Shown here: positions 31,883-41,574 of the stretch, one piece after another
Numbering within the stretch: the first letter of the stretch is position 1
Layout: the number at the start of each line of letters is the position of its first letter
Source: Acidovorax delafieldii
GTDB taxonomy: Bacteria > Pseudomonadota > Gammaproteobacteria > Burkholderiales > Burkholderiaceae_C
Assembly (NCBI GenBank): GCA_002377855.1
Contig: DFQQ01000011.1
Coordinates: 26,670 to 90,669, forward strand
DNA length: 64,000 nucleotides
Direction of reading: 5' to 3'
Notes under the pieces: generated by a model
The model's input: the letters and a program-made list of their open reading frames with translations, nothing else
Database searches by the model: none
Told to the model about the DNA's origin: nothing
Translations under genes and position numbers: made by a program

Positions 31883-32895
31883 TGCGCACTCCAGTAGTCG
31901 ATAACGGGGCGCAACTTGGGCAGGGAGCTCCACTCGTCCAACTGCTGCATCAGCTGCCGTGTCTTGTCGAAATCGCGTTGCTCAAAGCTCAGTTCTGCCA
32001 AGTAAGGCAGTACCCGTGTGGCCGGCAGTCCGAGTTGTTGGGCACGAATGTAGGCTTGTTCCGCTTCTTGGATACGCCCCAGGGCGTGCAGCAGGAGGCC
32101 CCTGCGCAAGTTGTGCTGGGGGTGGTGTGGTTGCTGCGCCAGCACCCTTTCACAGTAGCGCAGTGACTCGCGAATCGCATAGTCGCGCATGTCGCCTTGC
32201 GCCAGGTTCTGATACACCAACTCCCAGTAGAGCGCAGAGAGTTTCTCTGCTGCCTGAAGACCTGTGGGGCCCAGCGGATCCGACCCTTCCTTTTCCTCGG
32301 CTGCTCGCAGAGTGCTCAGTTCCTGGTCGATGGCGTGGCTGATGTTGCGCTCCAGTGCGTCCAACATGCCGTATGCCAGCAAGCGAAGGTCCTCGCTGGA
32401 GTCATTGAGCACGTTGCGCAGCAGTGGAGACGAGATGCGCCCTGACATGTGCTGTAGCGCGACCATCGCACGCATGCGCGAGCGTGCGGGGACTTCGCTG
32501 TTACCCAGTACTGCGCGCAGTCCGGTCTGTCTGAAACCGCTCTGAATCCGCTGGTGCAGATCGAACTCGGGCAAATGCACGGACTGGTAGTCTTCCGTGG
32601 CGCGGGTCGCGCGGTAGAACCGCAGCACCACGGTTCCGATGAGCACGCCCGCAAACCCGGCGATAGGCACGGCATAGCTGCACACCGCCATGAGCATGAG
32701 CATGGGTATCTTCGGTCGCGATTGCTCGGCCGTGAGCAGGGGAAGGGTAAACAGCGCCAGCAGGGCGCACGCCCCTGCATGGGCGAACAGGTAGCTCAGC
32801 AGCGCTGCGTCAGAATGCCCGTCCAGCAGGACGGGCCCTGCCCACGCAGTGAGTTCCATCAAGACGGCCCAAAGCCCCCACTTGGTGTTAAGCAT
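31879..32895 (-). CDS. pelE: Pel biosynthesis protein PelE (membrane plus TPR)
   Basis: 338 residues: two or three N-terminal hydrophobic helices (about 8-75) and a soluble helical C-terminal part with TPR-like repeats, for example YCERVLAQQPHHPQHNLRRG and IQEAEQAYIRAQQLGLPATR. In known Pel systems PelE bridges PelD, PelF and PelG in the inner membrane. The ATG at 32895 overlaps the pelD stop by 8 bases. An upstream extension of the frame is antisense-like filler and is rejected. The assignment depends partly on operon position, since PelE sequences are poorly conserved. Confidence 0.88.
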   Translation of the reverse strand: MLNTKWGLWAVLMELTAWAGPVLLDGHSDAALLSYLFAHAGACALLALFTLPLLTAEQSRPKIPMLMLMAVCSYAVPIAGFAGVLIGTVVLRFYRATRATEDYQSVHLPEFDLHQRIQSGFRQTGLRAVLGNSEVPARSRMRAMVALQHMSGRISSPLLRNVLNDSSEDLRLLAYGMLDALERNISHAIDQELSTLRAAEEKEGSDPLGPTGLQAAEKLSALYWELVYQNLAQGDMRDYAIRESLRYCERVLAQQPHHPQHNLRRGLLLHALGRIQEAEQAYIRAQQLGLPATRVLPYLAELSFEQRDFDKTRQLMQQLDEWSSLPKLRPVIDYWSAQ

Positions 32896-34258
32896 GGGCC
32901 AGTTGCTGTAGTTTTTGCAGCATGGGCAAGGGCCCGCCCGAGGCGGCCAGGGGCAGTTGGTGAGGGTAGATGCCCGCCTGTGCCAGGCTCGTGCTCTCCT
33001 TGCGATGGATCCACTCTTCCAAGCGGGCAATGAAACCCTCGGCCGTGGAAGATTCGCCCAGAGGCATCAGCACGGCGAGAATCTGGCGTTTTTCGCCCTC
33101 AATGGCCCAGCTCTCGTCCATCAGGCGCTTGAGCCGCAAAAACTGCTGCGGCAAGTCGCGACGTATCGCTTCCTGGTTGAACTCAAGCGCCACCACAATG
33201 CTGGGCACCTGGGTGTTTTCGTGCATGCGCCACAGACGTTGCAGCTCAAAAGCGAATTCGGGAGGACAGGCTGGCACCTTCCCAAGCAGGGGCGCGGCCA
33301 GCGCTTGCGTTGAGAGTCCGTCGGTGTAGTAGCCCAGTAGCAGGTTGATGGTCTGCAGGTTTTCATCCTGCAGCGCGAAAAATGGAAGCTCATCAATGAG
33401 CAGCAGGGCATAGACCTCGCCCCCAATGTCCAGCAGGGGGGCGGCAACCAGATAGCGCGTGGCCTCCTGGCGCACGGTGGCCTGGACCACGTGGCATAAC
33501 GTGCGTGTCTCCAGAGCTTGTGCCAACAGAGGATCTTTGGTGTCTGCGCCCACTGGTGACCCGATGGTGGCGACCGCCGTTTTCTCGATCCTGTCGTCGT
33601 GCACGGGGTACAACGCAGCGGAGCTAATTTGACAGTACTGTGCCAGCAGCCGCAAAAGGATCTGGGCGTCGTCGCCCGCTGCGCCCAGCCCACGCAATGT
33701 CTTGAGAGCATCCCGCATGGACATGGGGCGCCCGATCAGTTCTTGTTCGAGGCGGTCGTGTGAAAGCCGCAGCAGGTAGTACTGCCTTATGAGGTGTTCC
33801 AGCCGTTGATCGAGGTAGAACTGGACTGCCTCGGCGCGGCGGGTGCGGGCTCTCCATAGACTGGAGAACTCTCCCACCAGCATCACCGTGATAAGTCCCC
33901 CGAGAAAGAAAACCTGCGGGAACTGGTCCATATGGCTCAGGTTGAGCGCCACCCAAGCCAATAGCAAGATGGCTGCGGCGCCCAGCCCTGCCACCGGTCC
34001 ATAACGCAATGCCACGATGACGGGGGCGAGCCAAGCCCAGTGGAAGTCGGCGTGAGTCCCCAAGGGGTCCTGCGGGCTGACGAGCATTCCCAGGGCCACG
34101 GCAATGCCGGGCACCAAGAGCGACTCCAGTGCTACCAGATACGGCAAGTCACCTCCCACGCCCAGCTTGCCCAGGGGGGACCCCGAGAAACCAGGCTTAC
34201 GCTGCGGGGGGGCGTCGTTGTCGAGTGGCACCCTGGTGCCGCGGTCTTCAGGAGGCAT
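32888..34258 (-). CDS. pelD: c-di-GMP receptor PelD
   Basis: Inner-membrane regulator of Pel polymerisation. Four membrane helices (about 40-135), a short coiled coil (about 140-180), a GAF domain (about 190-320) and a degenerate GGDEF domain (about 325-440). The GGDEF signature is absent, but an inhibitory-type RxxD site is kept as RLMD (Arg378, Asp381) before ESWAIEGEKRQILAVLMP. This matches the position where Pseudomonas PelD binds c-di-GMP. I prefer ATG 34258, which clears the pelC stop; a GTG at 34303 is an in-frame alternative. Confidence 0.93.
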   Translation of the reverse strand: MPPEDRGTRVPLDNDAPPQRKPGFSGSPLGKLGVGGDLPYLVALESLLVPGIAVALGMLVSPQDPLGTHADFHWAWLAPVIVALRYGPVAGLGAAAILLLAWVALNLSHMDQFPQVFFLGGLITVMLVGEFSSLWRARTRRAEAVQFYLDQRLEHLIRQYYLLRLSHDRLEQELIGRPMSMRDALKTLRGLGAAGDDAQILLRLLAQYCQISSAALYPVHDDRIEKTAVATIGSPVGADTKDPLLAQALETRTLCHVVQATVRQEATRYLVAAPLLDIGGEVYALLLIDELPFFALQDENLQTINLLLGYYTDGLSTQALAAPLLGKVPACPPEFAFELQRLWRMHENTQVPSIVVALEFNQEAIRRDLPQQFLRLKRLMDESWAIEGEKRQILAVLMPLGESSTAEGFIARLEEWIHRKESTSLAQAGIYPHQLPLAASGGPLPMLQKLQQLAHA

Positions 34259-34277
34259 GCTCGGGCGGTGCTCTGGC

Positions 34278-34829
34278 TCAGCGTGCACCAGACAAGCCAG
34301 CACTGAGCAGCTCGCGAATCAGTTTCTGGGCAACAGCCGACAAGGCTTCTCGGCTCCACCCCGATTTGCCGCCGGCGCCGCTCCAGAGAATGTCTCCGCT
34401 TTGCACATCGATGATTTGCAGGGTGATGCCTGCAGCGGGCTCCCCATCCACCCCTACCTTGTAGCGCCACTCGTCCACGGTGCCCGCAAGGGCGTAACGC
34501 ACGCCTTGTTCGCGGGCCCAGGCAAGCGCCTGCTCTTGCCGTTTGGTGTCTCCAGCTTCGAATAGCGCCTCTTGCTGGGCTGTACTGGTGTATCGCTTTA
34601 CCCGCCCCACGCCGCGTGCGTGGAGCAAAGCCTCGGCCACACTCTCGGCACGGTTCCCAGCCATGGGGGTTTCGGTGTGGTTGGCAAAGGGCAGGACGGT
34701 CCAGTCTGCGTTTACCTGCAGTGCGGGGGCTCTGCCCCGATCCACCGTCGAGCAGGCCGCCAGTACGCAGAGCGCGAGGGCGCTGGCGGCTGCTTTCAGG
34801 GTGTGCAAGGTTTTGGGGTTGCGAATCAT
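34278..34829 (-). CDS. pelC: Outer-membrane lipoprotein PelC
   Basis: 183-residue lipoprotein. The signal peptide (SALALCVLAAC) gives acylated Cys26. The mature part has VLPFANHTETPMAGNRAES, GVRYALAGTVDEWRYKVG and LQIIDVQSGDILWSGAGGK, typical of the PelC/LpoB-like fold. In Pseudomonas, PelC forms a periplasmic dodecameric ring below the PelB barrel that guides the cationic polymer. It lies between pelB and pelD with short spacers, as in other pel operons. Confidence 0.94.
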   Translation of the reverse strand: MIRNPKTLHTLKAAASALALCVLAACSTVDRGRAPALQVNADWTVLPFANHTETPMAGNRAESVAEALLHARGVGRVKRYTSTAQQEALFEAGDTKRQEQALAWAREQGVRYALAGTVDEWRYKVGVDGEPAAGITLQIIDVQSGDILWSGAGGKSGWSREALSAVAQKLIRELLSAGLSGAR

Positions 34830-34862
34830 CGGGCTGGTCTTTCCATCAACATCGGTGTGGGT

Positions 34863-37800
34863 TCAAAAATGCTTGCGATAGCGCAGCTGTATCTCGCGGG
34901 TGAGCCCCTGGGTGAGGGTGCCGCCCTTGCCCAGGCTCCAGCCCAGGCTTAGGTGGTCACCGCCCAGCACGCTGCCAGCCAGGCCCAGTCGCAGACTGTA
35001 GCCCGAGCCCTGGCGGCTGTGCCAAGTCTGGCCGATGCTGCCAAAGGGTTGCAGCGTACGCGTGTAGTCGCGCTCGAAGCGCGTATTGGTCGAGATTTGC
35101 AGGCCGTAGAAGCTGAAGTTTTCAGGCAGAAAATAGGTGTCGCCGACACGCTCCACGCTTGGGGGCAGGTATTGGGTGAACGCCAAGTCTTGCCCCGACA
35201 GGTCGCTGGGGTTGCGCCGGTTGTACGCGTGCTGTGACCAGAAGGCGCCAAACTCGAGGCTGGGTGCTTCCATCCGGTAAGAGTGGGTGTAGGTCATTGA
35301 GGAATGGCGCCCCGTGCCCAGTTCGCCACCGGTTTGCAGCTTGTAGTTGTCACGCGAGTGTTCCATGGTGACTAGGTCCAGCCGCGAAAGCCGGTAACGC
35401 ATGCTCATGCCAACGCGGTCTTTCATGCCTGCCATGCGAAGCACGGTGCTCTCTTGGGTTGGCAATTGCGCGCCGATGTCCAAGCGTAGCGTCAGGCGGT
35501 TGTCCAGGCGCCATTCGTGCTCGAGTTGGACCGGGGTGTAGGTGGACAAGCTCTCGCGCCGAGCCAAGTGCAGTGTGGTGGTGGTGTCCCGCTCCTGCCA
35601 GCGCAGGTCCACTTTCACCCCCCTTTCTTGTGACGGGTTGCTCAACTGGGTGGACAGGTCGGCTGTGCGATGAACGCGCGTCAGGCTCAGGTCCATCGAT
35701 AAGCGTGGGCTCAGCGCCATGTGCCATTGCGCGGTGGCTTCGACTTCTTCAAGGTCTCCGAGCTTTCTCGTTTCCACTTGCGGGCCTGCATGGTCGCTAA
35801 AGGCCAGGAGGTTATCAGCGAGCTGCAAATGCAGCGGTGCATCGTCGGGCTGATCCGTCTGCGACTCAAAGGCGGCGGTCTGTGCCTGCCGCACATCCTC
35901 CACGGCGGTTGCAGCATTGATGCGGTCGTAACGTGGCAGGCGTTCGCCAAAGGTCTCCAGCAGTGCGCCGGTAGCCGCTTTGTCTTGCTCCGCCAGGGCC
36001 ACCGTAATGTCGGCCCACAGTGGGCGGTTTGCGCGCAGGCCTTGGCTGCGAGCGTACTGCTGCCACAGCAAACCGCGCTCTGCAGAATACTGGCCCGCAT
36101 CCTGCAGCCAGCCAATGGCGGTTTCTGCAGCGGCATTTGACAAATTGCCCGCGGCGTCACGGTCCAGCCTTAACAGTTCGCGCAAGACGTCCAGCGCAGG
36201 GTCGCCCGGCTGTTGTGTCAACGCTAGACGCGCTCGAGCCAAGCGCCGGGTAGCATCCAGCCCCTCATCGGTCAACCAGCGCGCGCGGGCTTGAGCACGG
36301 GTGATTGGCTGACCCCGTTGTGCTTCCGCCCATTCGGCAGAGAGCAGGTGACGGCGAAGGCGCCATGATCTGTCTTGCTCCTGGTTCTGATCCAGCGCGT
36401 CCGCATAGTTCATCAGCCACAAGAAATCGTCTTTTCGTTCTGCCAGCTGGGGAGCGAAATACCGGGTTAGCGCCACCGAAGGCAGCGAAAGGGCCTGATA
36501 GGCCGAGCCCAGGGCGTCATGCATTTCTTTGTCCTGGCTCCACGCGGCCTCATGCGTCGCCAGCAATTTGCGCAGGGACGAGTTGTCGTTGCTGTCGATG
36601 AGTAGCCAAAGGATGGACTGCCGCATTTCAGCTGAGTCAGGCGCGAGGCGCAGGCCCCCCTCGAGCAGTTGGGCGGCCTGCGCAGAGTTGCCTGTGTTCT
36701 GATGGTACAGGCCCACCATGCGCAGGAATTGCGGGTCTTTCCAAAGTGGCGCGAGAGCGTGGTGGGGGGCGTCATGGGCTGGGTCGAGTTTGTCCAGCAG
36801 TCGCCTAACTTCCCCCCACTGACTGCGTCCCACATAAGTGGTCATTGCCAGAATCAGATGGCGCGGTTGGTCAAACCGATCCCAGGCTTGCACAGCTACC
36901 TCGGCAGCCTGCGCCGGATGATCCACTTGCAACAGTCGTATGGTGGAGTCAAAGTCAGTCACCTCTGCACCGGGCGCAGCCAACAACTGCCGGTAGGCTT
37001 GCAGCGCAACGGCGTCCCGTTGGTGGCGCTCTGCGAGCTGCCCTGTCATGCGCCAAAAATCGGTAGCGACTGCTGCGCCAGGCTGCACCGCATTGCGAGC
37101 CCCTTCTAGCCATGTCATGGCCAAATCGGACTTGCCTTGCACCACGGCCAGGGTTGCGGCGCGTAGCGCCCGCTCTGGCGTCGTATGCGCCGGATCGCTT
37201 AGCAATTGTCCCCAGGTTTTCAGCGCAAGCTCCATTTGCCCTGCTCGCGTCGCAAGCTCCGCTTGAAGCTCCAGGTTCGCTGGGGTGCGCGGTTGCTGCT
37301 GCAGGAACTCGATGGCGGGGAGTGGTGTTCCCACGCGCTCGTACGCCATGATGAGTTCTCTTGCCAAGGTTGCGTTGTGGGGATTGCGCCGCAGTTCGTA
37401 GCGGAGGCCTTCGATCAGTGCTGCATCGTCGAATAGACCGGGCGCCAGCCGCAAGACGGCCTGCCATGCACTGTCTTTTTGGGTGGCGCGGGCGATGACC
37501 AGCCAGTTTTGCAAAGCCACATCGCCGCGCTGCGTCCACTCTGCGACCTGGGCCAGCCGTTCACGCCACACCAAGTCCCTGGGAGACTGCTGCACTGCCG
37601 ACCTGGCCACCAGCCAAGCGTCCTCGAGATTACGGTTCTCCAAAAACACTTGGTAGCCCAGGCTATAGATTTTGTCGTCGAACGGCAGGCGTGGACCAGC
37701 CTTGTCCGCGCCTGCGCCGCCTGGCTGCACAGCGGCTATTCGGACGGTGCCTGAATCGCTGGAATAGCCGAGCAGGCGATCATCAAGCAGATATGCGCGG

Positions 37801-38771
37801 TCGTCGTAATGGGGTTGTGTCGATGAGTGCAACGCAACACCGTCGTCTGTCATGGCTTGCATGGCTGGGGCATCGGACTGCGCGGCAGCGTTGGCTAGCT
37901 CGTGCCATTGGTGCAGTAGGGCGAGTTGGAGCAGTCGCTTGACATATTGCTCTGCAATGGCCGACTTGCCGGCGGCGCGCGCCAGCTCTACCAAGGCACG
38001 TAGCACGGTTGGGTCGACCTCCAGCTCTGCAGCCTCGCGCTGCGCCAGAGCCAGCGCCTCGGCAGGCTTTCCGGACGCTTGTATTGCGGCAATGGCACTT
38101 AGATAAAAGGCTTTTGCCTGTTCTGGTCGAGTGGTAGCACGGCGGGCCTTGAGATAGAGGTCGGCCGCCTCTTTGTGTGCTGAAACAGCCAAGGCTTCGC
38201 GCGCAGCGCGCTCGTAAAGCGCGACTGCGCCGTCTTCAGATGCGGCAGCGTCACCGAGCCTGCGATACAACTGAATACCCAGCAGAGGTTCGTCCAGTTG
38301 GAATGCGCTTTCTGCCAAGGCGGGCAGCACATCAGGGGGTACTTCGTCGGCTGCGAGATCATGAAGCTGAAGGGCCAACTCGGCACGCAGCGCCTTGCGT
38401 TGCGCTATAGCGTCCGGGGGAAGGGCATGGAAACCGTCCATGGCATCGCTCCAGCGCGTCCAGGCAGATGGCTGCCTGTTGGCGAGCGCGGCTTCCTTCT
38501 GCTTGCGCTCTTCTTCCTGCGCAGTGCGCTGCGCCAATAGTTGTTGCAGTTGGGGGTTCTCTGGGTCGCTGCGCAGTAGGTTTTTCAAGTACGCGAGAGA
38601 GAGATTCGAATCGGGGTTGGATTCGAGCAGGCGCCGCTCAAGATCCTTGCGCGGATACATCAGCCACAACGCTCCGCTGACCAGCACGGCCAGCAATGCC
38701 GTGAGCCAGTAGCTGGCGAGCACGGGGCGCTCAGCGTTCGGCGCAGACAACTTGGATGTGCGCGGAAGCAT
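34863..38771 (-). CDS. pelB: Pel export protein PelB (TPR scaffold plus outer-membrane barrel)
   Basis: Giant outer-membrane secretin-like exporter: 1302 residues, slightly longer than Pseudomonas PelB (about 1190). An N-terminal membrane helix (about 20-39) is followed by a long array of TPR-type helical repeats (about 50-900) and a C-terminal beta-barrel (about 990-1302), ending in alternating strands and the terminal Phe of RYKHF-type ends (QLRYRKHF). The start overlaps the pelA 3' end by 41 bases, which favours coupled translation. Confidence 0.95.
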   Translation of the reverse strand: MLPRTSKLSAPNAERPVLASYWLTALLAVLVSGALWLMYPRKDLERRLLESNPDSNLSLAYLKNLLRSDPENPQLQQLLAQRTAQEEERKQKEAALANRQPSAWTRWSDAMDGFHALPPDAIAQRKALRAELALQLHDLAADEVPPDVLPALAESAFQLDEPLLGIQLYRRLGDAAASEDGAVALYERAAREALAVSAHKEAADLYLKARRATTRPEQAKAFYLSAIAAIQASGKPAEALALAQREAAELEVDPTVLRALVELARAAGKSAIAEQYVKRLLQLALLHQWHELANAAAQSDAPAMQAMTDDGVALHSSTQPHYDDRAYLLDDRLLGYSSDSGTVRIAAVQPGGAGADKAGPRLPFDDKIYSLGYQVFLENRNLEDAWLVARSAVQQSPRDLVWRERLAQVAEWTQRGDVALQNWLVIARATQKDSAWQAVLRLAPGLFDDAALIEGLRYELRRNPHNATLARELIMAYERVGTPLPAIEFLQQQPRTPANLELQAELATRAGQMELALKTWGQLLSDPAHTTPERALRAATLAVVQGKSDLAMTWLEGARNAVQPGAAVATDFWRMTGQLAERHQRDAVALQAYRQLLAAPGAEVTDFDSTIRLLQVDHPAQAAEVAVQAWDRFDQPRHLILAMTTYVGRSQWGEVRRLLDKLDPAHDAPHHALAPLWKDPQFLRMVGLYHQNTGNSAQAAQLLEGGLRLAPDSAEMRQSILWLLIDSNDNSSLRKLLATHEAAWSQDKEMHDALGSAYQALSLPSVALTRYFAPQLAERKDDFLWLMNYADALDQNQEQDRSWRLRRHLLSAEWAEAQRGQPITRAQARARWLTDEGLDATRRLARARLALTQQPGDPALDVLRELLRLDRDAAGNLSNAAAETAIGWLQDAGQYSAERGLLWQQYARSQGLRANRPLWADITVALAEQDKAATGALLETFGERLPRYDRINAATAVEDVRQAQTAAFESQTDQPDDAPLHLQLADNLLAFSDHAGPQVETRKLGDLEEVEATAQWHMALSPRLSMDLSLTRVHRTADLSTQLSNPSQERGVKVDLRWQERDTTTTLHLARRESLSTYTPVQLEHEWRLDNRLTLRLDIGAQLPTQESTVLRMAGMKDRVGMSMRYRLSRLDLVTMEHSRDNYKLQTGGELGTGRHSSMTYTHSYRMEAPSLEFGAFWSQHAYNRRNPSDLSGQDLAFTQYLPPSVERVGDTYFLPENFSFYGLQISTNTRFERDYTRTLQPFGSIGQTWHSRQGSGYSLRLGLAGSVLGGDHLSLGWSLGKGGTLTQGLTREIQLRYRKHF

Positions 38772-41574
38772 CGGTGAGGCGGAAGGTGCGTAGATTGATA
38801 CGCCCGTTATCGGAGGTGTTGGTGGGCGCCAGGGGCTTGCCGTTGGCGCTCAACTTGCAGGTGGGGCTCATTCCCATCACGCTGAACTGCAGAGGAACAT
38901 GCCCCTGCAGAGTGAACTCAGTGCGCTGACCCTGCTGCTTGCGTTGCCAGTCGAGTACCCGTGCGTTGGCATCGTGCAGCCATACTCCCGCTGCGGAGGG
39001 TAGGCTGCTTTCTGGCGCGGCGTCCGGGCGAGCGACCCATGCCCGTGCGCCCGTCAGGTGCAGGTAGCTGCCCTCCACCCCCTGGCTCACGCCTGCGACT
39101 CCCTCGCTTCTCGCCAGGGTGTGCGTGAGGTCGCTGGCCCGCTGTGGCAGACGCAGCGTGCGCAGATGGCCTGCGCCGTGCACTCGCCAGCCTTGTCCAT
39201 CGTAGGCAATGGCATAGGTGTGGAAGTCCTGCACCTTGCGGATGAACTCTGAAGTACGGATCGGATGCAGGGGCTGCTTCAGTGCCCAGTCGTAGACTTT
39301 CTTCAGTGCCTTGAGCCCTGCTGCTTTCGTGACTGCGTAGGTGTGGTAGTAGATGCCGACCGGTTTGATCCGCCGCGGCTTGTCGGTCATCTCGAAGGTT
39401 TCCAGCACCCGCTCATAGCCATAGAAGGGCCCCTGCCACAGATTCGTGTAGATGTTCTCGTTGGTGATGGGTGCGTAGACCTGAAGGTAGTTGCCCTTGG
39501 TAATGCCCAGAGCGCCCACCGCGGTGAGCGTGGGCGTGGCCTTGGAGATAAGCGTGTCGCCGCCATTGATGTTCAGCAAACCGGCGTCGTGCACGGCTTT
39601 GAGGGCCGCTTCGCTTGGGGCAGTGTCGCCTGACCATTGAAACACCGCAACAGGCTTGCCTTCAGGGGCCAACCGCTGGCGAATGTACTCGGCAGATCCG
39701 GCTGTTTCCCGGTTGAGGTCGACCTCATAGCCCGGGATCTCCAAACGGTGTTGCGCTTCCCCGCCTTCCGAAAACACCCCGTGCTTCACCGATGTGTCCC
39801 AGAGGAAAGGGTGCGAGAAGCTGTGGCTAGCCACTTCAATATGGGGCAAGATGAACATCTTCCGGGCTATCCCTTCCATCTGGGCGCTCAGCTCGGGGTG
39901 TAGCCCATGCGGAGCTGTCTCGCCTTCGATGATGGACATCGTCTGCGGGAAGCGGTACTTTTCAAGTACCTCCTGCAGCAATGCCTGCGCCGCGAGCGGG
40001 CTGCCGGGAAGCTCGGCACGCGAGGGGAACCCGTCACCGTCGATATGTGCCAGCAGCAGCCTGAGCCCGTTTTCTGTCGTGGTGTCTGGGACGGGCAAGA
40101 GCGGCAGTCCCAGCGCCTTCTGCAGAAAAGCAAATGGATCAACGACCCAGCGGGCCTGCTCGGTCCCCGGGAGCTCCGCCAGAACGAAGGGATCAAGGAT
40201 GAATCCACCCCAGGGCATCCATGATCCCGCAACGTAGGTGCGGCCATTTTTGTCTGAAATCTCCACCAGAGGCTCGGCCTGGGAGGCCAGCGGCCCCACC
40301 ACAAGAACGGGGCTCTCGTCCCTTTTGGGCGGCGCAAGCGGCGTCTCGAATCCCATGGCAGGGTGCTGGCCCTTCAGGCGCAGCGGAGGCGCAATATTAA
40401 GATCACTGCCCTGGATTCCAAAATTTGTTGCCCAGGCCCTGTCTGGCTGAACACCGAAGTCTCCGATGATCGCGATCGGCATCTCCTCGGCGCGGCGCGC
40501 CTGCAGCCATTGGCTGAATTCACGCGCACGATTTTTGGGGATGGAGCCCGAAAAGTAGGTGACGACACCTGCATACCGATCGCGGTAAACCCCTGCGGGC
40601 AAGGGCTGGCGCACGTCGGCGTACTCCACCACGTAACCCATGTGGTTCAGTGGCATCTGCACATACCGGTGCGCATTACTGTAGTTGAGTGCGGGCGACT
40701 CGTTCCCGTCATACACCACCAAAACGCGGCGCACGGCCAGTTCCCGCGTTCCGATCCCGACCGTGCTCAAGCGGCTGTCTGTCACCCAAGGGATGAATCC
40801 ATCAGCCTCGATGCGTTTTGCGGTATCGCGCGCCAACGTCCGGTCGTGGGGCGGTACGTAGTCAATCACCAGCGCCGGAATGCCGTCTCGTTCTTGGATG
40901 GTCTTGAGTTGGGCCATGAGCCATTGCCTGTCAGCCGCTGACACTTCTTCGTAGCGGTTGGCGCCTGCGTTCCAGCCCCGGTACAGCGACTCGGCCGCTA
41001 CCATTTCGATCTTTCCCTTCAGGCGCGGAGCGATCTCAAACCCCCGGTTCATGATGAGCTTGATGCCGGGAAAGCGCTGGTGCAGCGTCTCGATCACCCG
41101 TACTAGGCCAGCTTGCTGAGCAGTCTCGTCAAAATGGCTGGCGAGGCGATAGGAGTCCATGGTGTCGAGAAAAAAGCCCCGGTATCCGAGCTGCCACAGC
41201 GGCGCTACCACCTGTTCTGCAAAAAAAGCGGGCCATGGCTCCGGGGTCTGGTCTACCACCACAGAGTTCCAGTGGCCGTTGCGGGCCATCTGCCACTGCA
41301 CAGGTAGATTCTTGAAGTAAGCGCGGCTTGGCTGCACTTCTGCGACCGACGTGTAAGCGTAGAGTTCGATACCCTTGGCTCGCTGGGCCAAGGGATCGTA
41401 GCCATGGTCTGGTTCCACCACGACGGTATCGAAGACCTTCAGATCTTCCAGCGGCGCGTTATGGCTGTAGTAAAGCGCAATGGCCGGTGTTTTCCTTGCC
41501 TGGGCATGGGCCGTTGTCCAAATGCTTGCCAATCCCAGAATCAACAAAAATAGAAGGCGCAGCGGTGGTTTCAT
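38731..41574 (-). CDS. pelA: Pel deacetylase and glycoside hydrolase PelA
   Basis: Periplasmic modifying enzyme of 947 residues, close to Pseudomonas PelA (948). A signal peptide ends at TTAHAQ. The N-terminal GH166-type hydrolase domain (about 30-280) has MVAAESLYRGW with candidate catalytic Glu195. A flavodoxin/reductase-like middle region follows. The CE4-like deacetylase has HIDGDGFPSR (Asp512, Asp514) and ASHSFSHPF (His584, His588). A C-terminal beta-rich domain ends the protein. It partly deacetylates Pel and can cleave it. ATG 41574 begins the signal peptide; ATG 41607 is an upstream alternative. First gene of the pel operon. Confidence 0.96.
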   Translation of the reverse strand: MKPPLRLLFLLILGLASIWTTAHAQARKTPAIALYYSHNAPLEDLKVFDTVVVEPDHGYDPLAQRAKGIELYAYTSVAEVQPSRAYFKNLPVQWQMARNGHWNSVVVDQTPEPWPAFFAEQVVAPLWQLGYRGFFLDTMDSYRLASHFDETAQQAGLVRVIETLHQRFPGIKLIMNRGFEIAPRLKGKIEMVAAESLYRGWNAGANRYEEVSAADRQWLMAQLKTIQERDGIPALVIDYVPPHDRTLARDTAKRIEADGFIPWVTDSRLSTVGIGTRELAVRRVLVVYDGNESPALNYSNAHRYVQMPLNHMGYVVEYADVRQPLPAGVYRDRYAGVVTYFSGSIPKNRAREFSQWLQARRAEEMPIAIIGDFGVQPDRAWATNFGIQGSDLNIAPPLRLKGQHPAMGFETPLAPPKRDESPVLVVGPLASQAEPLVEISDKNGRTYVAGSWMPWGGFILDPFVLAELPGTEQARWVVDPFAFLQKALGLPLLPVPDTTTENGLRLLLAHIDGDGFPSRAELPGSPLAAQALLQEVLEKYRFPQTMSIIEGETAPHGLHPELSAQMEGIARKMFILPHIEVASHSFSHPFLWDTSVKHGVFSEGGEAQHRLEIPGYEVDLNRETAGSAEYIRQRLAPEGKPVAVFQWSGDTAPSEAALKAVHDAGLLNINGGDTLISKATPTLTAVGALGITKGNYLQVYAPITNENIYTNLWQGPFYGYERVLETFEMTDKPRRIKPVGIYYHTYAVTKAAGLKALKKVYDWALKQPLHPIRTSEFIRKVQDFHTYAIAYDGQGWRVHGAGHLRTLRLPQRASDLTHTLARSEGVAGVSQGVEGSYLHLTGARAWVARPDAAPESSLPSAAGVWLHDANARVLDWQRKQQGQRTEFTLQGHVPLQFSVMGMSPTCKLSANGKPLAPTNTSDNGRINLRTFRLTDASAHIQVVCAER

